Source of the DNA: Roseomonas sp.
GTDB lineage: Bacteria > Pseudomonadota > Alphaproteobacteria > Acetobacterales > Acetobacteraceae
Direction: 5' to 3'
Assembly (NCBI GenBank): GCA_020249465.1
Contig: JADCFP010000048.1
Coordinates: forward strand, 119,139-183,138
DNA length: 64,000 nt
A program made the translations under genes and the position numbers. The notes beneath the pieces were generated by a model. That model had not been told where the DNA came from. It saw only the letters and a program-made list of their open reading frames with translations, and ran no database searches. Shown here one piece after another: positions 46,243 through 53,094 of the stretch; positions within the stretch are counted from its first letter, which is position 1; every line of letters begins with the position of its first letter.

Positions 46243-47486
46243 ATGCGCTGACCGAAAATCTGCGCGCGCCGCCGGTGGCGTCCGCGCCAGCGCCGCTCGG
46301 CAAGGGGCGGCTTTCACCCCTTGATTGGTTCTTCCTGCCCGCGCGCTTGGCGGCGCGGCAGCTTTTCTTTGAACGCGCGCGGCTGTTTTCCGCCATTGCG
46401 GGCGTGATGTTCGCTGCCGTTCTGGTCTTCATGCAGCTTGGCTTTCGCGCCGCCTTGTTTGACAGCGCGACCCGACTTTATGCCGCGATGGAAGCGGAAT
46501 TGTTCCTGATGAATCCACTCACCATGGCAAGCTTCCGGCCAGAGACCATGCCGCGCATCCGCGCCCATCAGGCGCTTGCGCTCCCGGAAGTGGCGCAGGC
46601 TGTGCCCGTATATCTGACGCAAGCCGCCTGGCGCAGCCCGGAAACTGGCGCCAAGCGCGCCATTCAATTGATCGGCTTTGATGTTGAAGCGGGTGCGATG
46701 CGCTTTCCGGGCCTGGACAAGATATCGGACGCGCTGCGGCAGGTAGATGCGGTTGGTTTCGATGTGCGTTCGCGCCCGGAATTTGGTGATATCGCCAAGA
46801 AACTCGCCGAAGGTGGTCCGTTTGAGGTGCAGATCGGCAATCGCATGATGCGCCTTGTGGGCCTTGTGGAAATTGGCCCTTCCTTCGGCGCCGATGGCAA
46901 TCTGGTGATGAGCGAGGTGAATTTCCGCCGCGTGGTGCGCGGGCGTGATCCCGCCAATGTTGACCTGATCGCCATTCGCCTGTTGCCGGGTGCCGATATT
47001 CAGGCTGCCAAGGAAAGGCTCAAGGCGCTATTGCCCGGTGATGTGCTGGTGCTGACGCAGCCGGAATTGGTGGCACATGAACGCCATTATTGGGAAACCG
47101 CGACCGCGATTGGCTTCATCTTTGGTTTTGGCAGCATCATGGGCCTGATTGTCGGCATGGTGATTGTCTATCAGATCCTGTTCAGCGACATCGCCAACCA
47201 TCTGCGCGAATACGCAACGCTGAAGGCGATTGGTTATTCCAATTTCTATCTCGCGCGGGTGGTCATGGCATCCGCGCTCATCCTGGCAGTGCTTGGGTTT
47301 GTGCCGGGCCTTCTTCTCTCCATCTGGATGTATGATTTTGTCGGCGCCGCCACCTTTCTGCCGCTTGGCATGACATGGGATCGGACTGTCACCGTATTCC
47401 TGATGATCTTTGGCATGTGCGCGGTCGCGGGATTGCTCGCCATGCGCAAACTGCGTGATGCCAATCCGGCCGATATGTTTTCCTGA
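46239..47486 (+). CDS. devC: DevC-like ABC exporter permease
   Basis: A 415-residue membrane protein of the MacB/FtsX-like type. One helix lies near residues 48-68 (FSAIAGVMFAAVLVFMQLGF), followed by a large periplasmic domain (about 70-285) and three C-terminal helices. LFDSATRLYAAMEAELFLM and LREYATLKAIGYSNFYL are characteristic of the DevC family. The first 25 residues are an unusual Pro/Ala-rich cytoplasmic leader. The start is GTG overlapping the devB stop (GTGA). It should form an efflux complex with DevB and DevA; the cargo is unknown but lipid-like compounds are plausible. Confidence 0.88.
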   Translation: MNALTENLRAPPVASAPAPLGKGRLSPLDWFFLPARLAARQLFFERARLFSAIAGVMFAAVLVFMQLGFRAALFDSATRLYAAMEAELFLMNPLTMASFRPETMPRIRAHQALALPEVAQAVPVYLTQAAWRSPETGAKRAIQLIGFDVEAGAMRFPGLDKISDALRQVDAVGFDVRSRPEFGDIAKKLAEGGPFEVQIGNRMMRLVGLVEIGPSFGADGNLVMSEVNFRRVVRGRDPANVDLIAIRLLPGADIQAAKERLKALLPGDVLVLTQPELVAHERHYWETATAIGFIFGFGSIMGLIVGMVIVYQILFSDIANHLREYATLKAIGYSNFYLARVVMASALILAVLGFVPGLLLSIWMYDFVGAATFLPLGMTWDRTVTVFLMIFGMCAVAGLLAMRKLRDANPADMFS

Positions 47487-48169
47487 TGCAAGCCGAACCC
47501 ATCCGGATTGAGGCGCTGAACTACGCCTATGGCGAAGGTGAATTGCGCCGCCCGGTGCTCCGCGATGTTGCCTTGCAGGTGGGTGTGGGGGAGGTGCTGT
47601 TGCTCACTGGCCCATCAGGTTCGGGCAAGACCACGCTGCTGACGTTGATTGGCGCGCTGCGGGCCATGCAGGAAGGGTCCTGCACCGTATTGGGCGAGGA
47701 GTTATTCGGTGCGTCCGAAAGGGCGCGGGTGTCGCTCCGCCAACGTATTGGCTTCATTTTCCAGAACCATAATCTGCTGGGCGCACTGACCGCGCGGCAG
47801 AATGTCGCCATGGCTTTGGAAGTGGCGCCGCGACTTTCGGAAACTCAGCGCCTGCACCGTGCTGGCGAAATGCTGGCGGCGGTGGGACTTGCCGAACACG
47901 CGGATCGCCTGCCCGGCAAGCTTTCCGGCGGCCAGCGCCAGCGTGTCGCCATTGCCCGCGCCTTGGCCGGTGAGCCCGGCCTTGTCTTGGCGGATGAACC
48001 AACCGCGGCCTTGGACAAGGTTTCGGGCGCTGAGGTTGCGCATCTGCTGCGCGATTTGGCGAAATCCAATGGTGTGCCCATTCTGATGGTGACACATGAC
48101 CCGCGCATTCTGGATATTGCGGATCGTGTCGTGACCATGGAGGACGGGCGCATTGTGGAGAAAACGTAA
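47486..48169 (+). CDS. devA: DevA-like ABC exporter ATPase
   Basis: A 227-residue ATP-binding protein of the MacB/LolD-like class. Walker A is GPSGSGKTTLL, the Q-loop FIFQNHNLLGALTARQNV, the signature LSGGQRQRVAIARAL, Walker B LVLADEPTAALD and the H-loop MVTHDPRIL. The FQNHNLL stretch is typical for DevA. The start overlaps the devC stop (TGATG). The operon ends here, and a separate promoter drives the next gene. Confidence 0.92.
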   Translation: MQAEPIRIEALNYAYGEGELRRPVLRDVALQVGVGEVLLLTGPSGSGKTTLLTLIGALRAMQEGSCTVLGEELFGASERARVSLRQRIGFIFQNHNLLGALTARQNVAMALEVAPRLSETQRLHRAGEMLAAVGLAEHADRLPGKLSGGQRQRVAIARALAGEPGLVLADEPTAALDKVSGAEVAHLLRDLAKSNGVPILMVTHDPRILDIADRVVTMEDGRIVEKT

Positions 48170-48195
48170 TCTTATCCCGCGGCACACGGTTTTGA

Positions 48196-48224
48196 TTGAC
48201 ACAGCCCGAATGGGACGGTGAATT
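48196..48224 (+). promoter_or_regulatory. Candidate promoter of the aapJ-like gene
   Basis: TTGACA (48196-48201) is a perfect -35 match, and TGAATT follows after exactly 17 bases (48219-48224) as a weak -10. The pair lies about 30 bases before the aapJ ATG in an otherwise short intergenic stretch. Confidence 0.45.
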
Positions 48225-48254
48225 GGCGCCTCTTCAACAGGAAAGAGGCCCCCC

Positions 48255-49292
48255 ATGCGTAAATTCGGCTTCAAAGCCGCGCTTGCTGCGCTTTTTGCGA
48301 CCTTCGCCGCGCCGAGCTTTGCCCAGCCTTCCGCCAGCCCAACGCTCGATGCCATCAGGGCACGTGGCACGCTGGTTTGCGGCATTCATAACGGCGTGGC
48401 GGGCTTTGCGCTGCCTGACAGCCGGGGCGTCTGGCAGGGCTTGGATGTGGATCTCTGCCGCGGTCTGGCGGTTGCGATTTTCAATGATGCGTCGAAGGTG
48501 CGCTTCGTGCCGCTGTCATCTTCAACGCGTTTCACCGCGCTTGGCGCGGGCGAAGTGGATGTGCTGTTCCGAACCTCGACGCAGACCATGCTGCGCGACA
48601 CCACACTCGGCCTGCGTCATGCGGTGACCTATTTTTATGATGGCCATGGCTTCATGGTGAAGGCGGATGCCGGCATCAATAAGGTCGCCGAAATGCGCGG
48701 TGCGACCATCTGCCTGATCCAAGGCACCACGAATGAACAGGTGACGGCGGATTACTTCCGCAGCATCAATACGCCCTTCCAGGCAGTGGTGTTTGAACGC
48801 ACGGACCAGGCCGTGGCTGCCCTGCAAGCGGGGCGTTGCGACAGTTTCGGCACGGATGCGTCGCAGCTCGCCGGCGTGCGGTCTTCCATGCCGCGCCCGG
48901 CCGATTGGACCATCCTACCGGAGCGGTTCTCCAAGGAACCTTACGGCGCCTATCTTCGCCGTGGCGATGACCAATGGTACGATATTGTGCGCTGGTACAC
49001 CTATTCCATCATCGAAGCCGAGGAACAAGGCATTACCCAGGCCAATGCTGAACAGCAGCGCCGCAGCAGCACCAACCCGAATACGCGCCGCCTGCTGGGC
49101 GTGACACCGGAACTTGGCCAGTCACTGAAGCTTGATCCGGCCTGGGCCTATAATGTTGTCCGCGCCATCGGCAATTATGGGGAGCTTTATGAACGCACCA
49201 TGGGCGACAAGAGCCAGGTGCAATTGCCGCGCGGCCCGAACCATCTTTGGACCACGCCGGGCGGCTTGATGTACGCGCTGCCGATGCGCTGA
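48255..49292 (+). CDS. aapJ: General L-amino acid ABC transporter binding protein, AapJ-like
   Basis: A 345-residue periplasmic receptor. The signal peptide is MRKFGFKAALAALFATFAAP with cleavage after SFA. The mature protein has LDAIRARGTLVCGIHNGVAGF, WQGLDVDLCRGLAVAIFNDA, VRFVPLSSSTRFTALGAGEVD and YFYDGHGFMV, which follow the AapJ/BztA subfamily that binds a broad range of L-amino acids. The usual aapQMP permease and ATPase genes are not present downstream, where a strong terminator lies instead, so it is an orphan receptor that must share permeases encoded elsewhere. Confidence 0.93.
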   Translation: MRKFGFKAALAALFATFAAPSFAQPSASPTLDAIRARGTLVCGIHNGVAGFALPDSRGVWQGLDVDLCRGLAVAIFNDASKVRFVPLSSSTRFTALGAGEVDVLFRTSTQTMLRDTTLGLRHAVTYFYDGHGFMVKADAGINKVAEMRGATICLIQGTTNEQVTADYFRSINTPFQAVVFERTDQAVAALQAGRCDSFGTDASQLAGVRSSMPRPADWTILPERFSKEPYGAYLRRGDDQWYDIVRWYTYSIIEAEEQGITQANAEQQRRSSTNPNTRRLLGVTPELGQSLKLDPAWAYNVVRAIGNYGELYERTMGDKSQVQLPRGPNHLWTTPGGLMYALPMR

Positions 49293-49313
49293 TCAGTTTT
49301 TCTGCAATGAATG

Positions 49314-49348
49314 GCGTGACCCTTTATGAAGGGTCACGCTTTTTTTTC
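49314..49348 (+). terminator. Strong Rho-independent terminator after aapJ
   Basis: GCGTGACCCTT (49314-49324), loop TATG, AAGGGTCACGC (49329-49339) is a perfect 11-bp stem followed at once by a run of eight or more T. It ends the aapJ transcript. It also lies next to the convergent pyruvate kinase stop. Confidence 0.95.
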
Positions 49349-49357
49349 TGGCTGGCG

Positions 49358-51013
49358 TTACTTCACGATCGCGACACGCAACGCATTGGTCGTCCCCGGC
49401 GTGCCAAAGGGCACCCCCGCCGTCACCACCACCTCATCCCCGCTTTTGGCGAAGCCTTCATGCTGCGCGGCGCGTGTGGCGCGTGCCACCATTTCGGTCA
49501 TGGAATGGATTTCGTGCACTTCCAGCGAATGCACACCCCAAATCAGCGCCATGCGCCGCGCGACGCTTTTGCTGGTGGTCAGCCCCAGGATCGGGCAATG
49601 TGGCCTTTCGCGTGCGACCCGAAGTGTGGTGGAACCGGTGGAGCTGAAGGTCGCAATCACCTCGGCTTCGATCGTCTCAGCCACCTGGCGCGCAGCGGTG
49701 GCGATGGCGCCGGCGCTGGAATGCTCGGGCGGTGGGCGCGCGGCATCGGTCAGGCGGCGCCAATCAGGGTCTTGTTCCACCCGCGCCACGATGCGGTCCA
49801 TCATATTCACCGCCTCATAAGGGTATTGCCCGGCAGCGGTCTCGGCTGACAGCATCACCGCATCCGCGCCATCGAATACTGCGGTGCCGACATCTGACAC
49901 CTCGGCGCGGGTTGGGCTCGGCGCAGTGATCATGCTTTCCAGCATTTGCGTTGCCACCACAACAGGTTTGCCGAGTGCACGCGCCGTGCGCACAATGCGC
50001 TTTTGCGCGAGCGGCACTTCTTCCGGGGGCAATTCCACGCCCAAATCGCCGCGTGCGACCATCACGCAATCAGTGAGCGCCATTATGGCATCAAGGTTTT
50101 CGAGTGCCTGCGGCTTTTCCAGCTTCACCATGATCCAGGCGCGCCCGGCGGCGATTTCCTTGGCCTCCGCCACATCTTCCGGGCGTTGCACGAAGGAAAG
50201 GCCGATATACTCAACGCCCTGGTCGAGCACGAAGGCGAGGTCCGCGCGATCCTTTTCCGTCAGCGCCGGAATGGGCAGCGCCACATCGGGCACATTCACG
50301 CCCTTGCGGTCCGAAAGCGGGCCGCCGACCACGACCTGGGTTTCCAGATGATCGGGGCGCTTATGCGTCACGCGCAGGCGAAGCTTGCCATCATCGAGCA
50401 ATAGCGTGGTGCCGATTTGTGCCGCGGCGATGATTTCCGGATGCGGCAAATTGACGCGTCTGGCGTCACCCGGCGTCGGGTTCAGATCAAGCTTGAAACT
50501 CTGCCCCGATTGCAGCTGCACCCGCCCGGCCTGAAAGCGCCCGACGCGCAGCTTCGGCCCCTGCACATCGGCCAATATCCCGATGGGGCGTCCCACCTTG
50601 GCCTCGACGGCGCGGATGGTGGCGATGCGCGCGGCGTGATCCTCATGGCTGCCATGCGAAAAATTAAGGCGAAAGATATCGGCGCCAGCGCGGTGGAGGC
50701 GTTCGATCATCTCCGCGCTGCTGCTGGCGGGGCCCAGCGTTGCGATGATTTTGGTACGGCGCCGGCGGCGCAGAACGGGGCGGGCCACCATGCGGGGCGC
50801 TCCTGTGCTTGGTTCAGAATGGGGTGGGGCGGGCGCCAGATCGGGTCTCAGGCTTGCGGGCGGCAGGTTCAGCGCCTTGGCGATTTCCGACACACGATCT
50901 TCCGGAATGCGCTTCCACTGGGAAACGGCGGCGGTGGAAATGCCCAGAGCGGCGGCGATCTGCTTGACGGTGCCGCGCCGGGCGAGAAGGGCTTCGAGGG
51001 CTGGGTCACGCAT
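49358..51013 (-). CDS. pyk: Pyruvate kinase with N-terminal YdaS-type helix-turn-helix domain
   Basis: Converts phosphoenolpyruvate and ADP to pyruvate and ATP. Residues 75-551 are a full pyruvate kinase: RRTKIIATLGPASSS, FRLNFSHGSHEDH (substrate Arg/Asn), ADVQGPKLRVG, VKLEKPQALENL (catalytic Lys and metal Glu), MVARGDLGVELPPEEVP and VATQMLESMI. Residues about 5-58 are a Cro/YdaS-like helix-turn-helix (GTVKQIAAALGISTAAVSQW, KRIPEDRV, LRPDL), joined by a Pro-rich linker. The frame is continuous. AGGAG with eight-base spacing precedes an internal ATG (Met75, 50791), so a form without the helix-turn-helix may also be made. The start at 51013 has a weak site. It follows glycerate kinase. Confidence 0.93.
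   Translation of the reverse strand: MRDPALEALLARRGTVKQIAAALGISTAAVSQWKRIPEDRVSEIAKALNLPPASLRPDLAPAPPHSEPSTGAPRMVARPVLRRRRRTKIIATLGPASSSAEMIERLHRAGADIFRLNFSHGSHEDHAARIATIRAVEAKVGRPIGILADVQGPKLRVGRFQAGRVQLQSGQSFKLDLNPTPGDARRVNLPHPEIIAAAQIGTTLLLDDGKLRLRVTHKRPDHLETQVVVGGPLSDRKGVNVPDVALPIPALTEKDRADLAFVLDQGVEYIGLSFVQRPEDVAEAKEIAAGRAWIMVKLEKPQALENLDAIMALTDCVMVARGDLGVELPPEEVPLAQKRIVRTARALGKPVVVATQMLESMITAPSPTRAEVSDVGTAVFDGADAVMLSAETAAGQYPYEAVNMMDRIVARVEQDPDWRRLTDAARPPPEHSSAGAIATAARQVAETIEAEVIATFSSTGSTTLRVARERPHCPILGLTTSKSVARRMALIWGVHSLEVHEIHSMTEMVARATRAAQHEGFAKSGDEVVVTAGVPFGTPGTTNALRVAIVK
50791..50803 (-). promoter_or_regulatory. Internal ribosome binding site and alternative start of pyruvate kinase
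   Basis: On the minus strand AGGAG is followed by CGCCCCGC and then ATG at 50789-50791 (Met75), just before the conserved pyruvate kinase start. This site is better than the one in front of the first ATG at 51013, where only AAGATGCCGCC is seen. It would yield a 477-residue enzyme of ordinary length. Confidence 0.5.
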
Positions 51014-51033
51014 GGCGGCATCTTAGCAAAATT

Positions 51034-51083
51034 AAGTTAAGGCGCCACCTAAAATCGGCGCGACTTAACTTTTAAAAGTTAAG
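51034..51083. promoter_or_regulatory. AT-rich palindrome plus third half-site upstream of the HTH-pyruvate kinase
   Basis: CTTAACTTTTAAAAGTTAAG at 51064-51083 is a perfect 20-bp inverted repeat. Its arm AAGTTAAG recurs at 51034-51041, so three copies of the octamer lie within 50 bases. The palindrome overlaps the last codons and stop of the glycerate kinase gene and is 51 bases before the pyk ATG. It is sharply AT-rich in a GC-rich genome, which suits an operator for the helix-turn-helix domain. A terminator is less likely since the stem is AT-only and has no T tract after it. Confidence 0.55.
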
Positions 51084-52359
51084 CTACCAAAAGCGCGCGA
51101 AAATCATTCACATTGGTGAGCGTTGGCCCTGTCACCACCAGATCACCCAGGGTCTGGAACAGGCGATAGCTGTCATGCCCCGCCAACAAGGCGCGGGGAT
51201 CAAGCCCAGAGGCGCGGGCGCGGGCCAGCGTGTCTGGGGTGGCGATGGCGCCGGCATTATCCTCCGACCCATCAATACCATCCGTGTCGCCCATCAAAGC
51301 CCAAATACCGGGGGCGCCGGCCAAAGCCAGCGTGCAGCCGAGCAGACATTCGCCATTCCGCCCGCCCTGGCCTGGCTTGAGGCTGCGGATGGTCACCGTG
51401 GTCTCGCCGCCCGAGAGCAGGATGGCCGGGCCGGGCAGGGGGTGGCCATGGGTCGCGGCGGAACGCGCCATGCCGGCAAGGGCTGTGCCCAATTCCCGCG
51501 CCTCGCCTTCCAAGGCATCGCCCAGAATCAGGGGCGTAAGGCCAAGGCCGCGCGCAGTGGTGGCCGCGGCTTGCAAGGCCATGGCAGGGGTGGCGATGAA
51601 GCGATAATCGGGCGTGCCAAGGCGCGGGTCGCCGGGTTTCGGGCTCTCCTCCACGCCTGCCGCCAGATGCGCCATCACCGCTGATGGTAGCTGCATGCCG
51701 TAATGCGCGATCAAGGCGCGGGCATCGGCAAAGCTGGAGGGGTCCGGCACGGTGGGGCCGGAGGCGATCACACTCGGGTCATCCCCCGGCACATCGGAAA
51801 TCGCGAGCGTCACCACGCGCGCGGGATGCGCCGCTGCCGCCAGCCGCCCGCCGGAAAAGGCGGAAAGATGCCGGCGGATGCAGTTCATTTCATGGATGGT
51901 GGCGCCGGAAGCGAGCAGCGCCTTGTTCACCGCAATCAGCTCGTCCAGCGTAAGGCCTGGTGCTGGCAGCGTTGTCAGCGAAGACCCCCCGCCCGAGACC
52001 AGAAACAGTACCAGATCATCCGCCCCAGCACCGCGCGCCACTTCCAACAATGCCGCCGCGGCCTTGGCCCCGGCGGCATCCGGCACGGGGTGGGAGGCTT
52101 CCAGCACCTTGATCCGCCGTGTCGGGTAGCCATGGGCATAGCGGGTGACGACCAGGCCCTCGATCGGGGCATCGGGCCAGGCGGCCTCTACCGAAGCGGC
52201 CATGACAGCAGCGGATTTCCCGGCGCCCAGCACAATCACCCGCCCGCGCGGGCGTTCCGGCAAATGCCGCGCCAGCACCTGGCGCGGATCGGCGCTCGCT
52301 ATGGCCGCGTCGAAGATTTGGCGGAGCGCTGCGCGGGCGGATGTATCGGTGATTGCCAT
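51079..52359 (-). CDS. gckA: Glycerate 2-kinase (GckA/TtuD, MOFRL family)
   Basis: A 426-residue type-2 glycerate kinase that makes 2-phosphoglycerate from D-glycerate, feeding enolase and then pyruvate kinase. The N-terminal DUF4147 domain shows VIVLGAGKSAAVMA and LVSGGGSSLTTLPAPGLTLDE; NCIRRHLSAFSGGRLAAAA holds the catalytic Lys-equivalent region; the C-terminal MOFRL domain has GGRNGECLLG and GDTDGIDGSEDNAGAI. GAGG lies nine bases from the ATG. The gene is followed by pyk with 65 bases between. The same gene family is often misnamed hydroxypyruvate reductase (TtuD). Confidence 0.94.
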   Translation of the reverse strand: MAITDTSARAALRQIFDAAIASADPRQVLARHLPERPRGRVIVLGAGKSAAVMAASVEAAWPDAPIEGLVVTRYAHGYPTRRIKVLEASHPVPDAAGAKAAAALLEVARGAGADDLVLFLVSGGGSSLTTLPAPGLTLDELIAVNKALLASGATIHEMNCIRRHLSAFSGGRLAAAAHPARVVTLAISDVPGDDPSVIASGPTVPDPSSFADARALIAHYGMQLPSAVMAHLAAGVEESPKPGDPRLGTPDYRFIATPAMALQAAATTARGLGLTPLILGDALEGEARELGTALAGMARSAATHGHPLPGPAILLSGGETTVTIRSLKPGQGGRNGECLLGCTLALAGAPGIWALMGDTDGIDGSEDNAGAIATPDTLARARASGLDPRALLAGHDSYRLFQTLGDLVVTGPTLTNVNDFRALLVA

Positions 52360-52441
52360 GGCAAATATCCTCTTGAGGATGGAGTATGGCGAAGTCGCGC
52401 CGAATGGGCCATCTATGGGGAGAAAGGTTCAGGAGGTCCCC

Positions 52442-52750
52442 ATGCCCGAAATCGACAAGGCAACCCAGACAGAGCTTGAAGCCGCTGCCTTCCGCCGGCT
52501 GGTGGAACATCTGCGCGGTCGCAATGATGTTCAGAATATTGATATGATGAATCTGGCGGGTTTCTGCCGGAATTGCCTGAGCAAATGGTATCGCGCCGCC
52601 GCCGAAGAAAAAGGCCTACCGCTGACCGACCCGGAAGCGCGGGAGATCATCTACGGCATGCCATACAAGGAATGGCAGGCGCAGCACCAAAAGGAAGCGT
52701 CGCCTGAGCAAAAGGCGAAATTCGCGGCTTCCGGGCAGGGGCAACATTGA
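52442..52750 (+). CDS. DUF1244 family protein
   Basis: A 102-residue DUF1244 protein, a small helical family of alpha- and gammaproteobacteria without a proven function. The conserved core is AAAFRRLVEHLRGRNDVQNI, then DMMNLAGFCRNCLSKWYRAA with two closely spaced Cys that could bind metal, and AREIIYGMPYKEWQ near the end. AGGAGGT stands six bases before the ATG, one of the best ribosome binding sites in the window. Divergent from glycerate kinase and followed by gapR. Confidence 0.9.
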   Translation: MPEIDKATQTELEAAAFRRLVEHLRGRNDVQNIDMMNLAGFCRNCLSKWYRAAAEEKGLPLTDPEAREIIYGMPYKEWQAQHQKEASPEQKAKFAASGQGQH

Positions 52751-52803
52751 TGGCCAGCAACCCTAAAGCTAAAGCGTCTGGCTTGCATACCGAGGAACGC
52801 AGA

Positions 52804-53073
52804 ATGGCTCAGGCCCCCAGCACGAAAGAAAATACGGAAGTCGGCGGGATCGCCGGCGAAAGGCTGCGGTCCATTGTGGAGCGGATTGAACGCCTGGAAG
52901 AAGAAAAAAAGGCACTGTCCAGCGACATCAAGGACATTTTCGCGGAAGCGAAATCCGCTGGCTTTGATGTGAAAGTGCTGCGCGCCGTGATCCGGCTGCG
53001 GAAGCAAGAACCCGCAGAAGTGGAAGAACAGGAAACGCTACTCGATCTCTATCGCCGCGCACTGGGCATGTAG
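52804..53073 (+). CDS. gapR: GapR family nucleoid-associated protein (DUF2312)
   Basis: An 89-residue protein of the DUF2312 family, whose Caulobacter member GapR encircles overtwisted AT-rich DNA ahead of replication and transcription. The core is GGIAGERLRSIVERIERLEE, EKKALSSDIKDIFAEAKSAG, FDVKVLRAVIRLRKQEPAEV and EEQETLLDLYRRALGM, a long helix pair as in GapR. From the ATG at 52804, with GAGG eight bases before it, the length equals Caulobacter GapR. Another in-frame ATG at 52750 overlaps the DUF1244 stop (TGATG) and would add 18 residues, so coupling is possible. Confidence 0.92.
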   Translation: MAQAPSTKENTEVGGIAGERLRSIVERIERLEEEKKALSSDIKDIFAEAKSAGFDVKVLRAVIRLRKQEPAEVEEQETLLDLYRRALGM

Positions 53074-53094
53074 GGCGAAACCAAAGCTGCGCGG

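Noticed and set aside
51064..51083. CtrA binding site (TTAA-N7-TTAA)
   Set aside because: TTAA tetramers are present but spaced by 3 or 10 bases, not 7; the perfect symmetry argues for a dimeric repressor site instead.
51064..51083. Rho-independent terminator of glycerate kinase
   Set aside because: The stem is almost entirely A-T, begins inside the coding end and has no following T tract.
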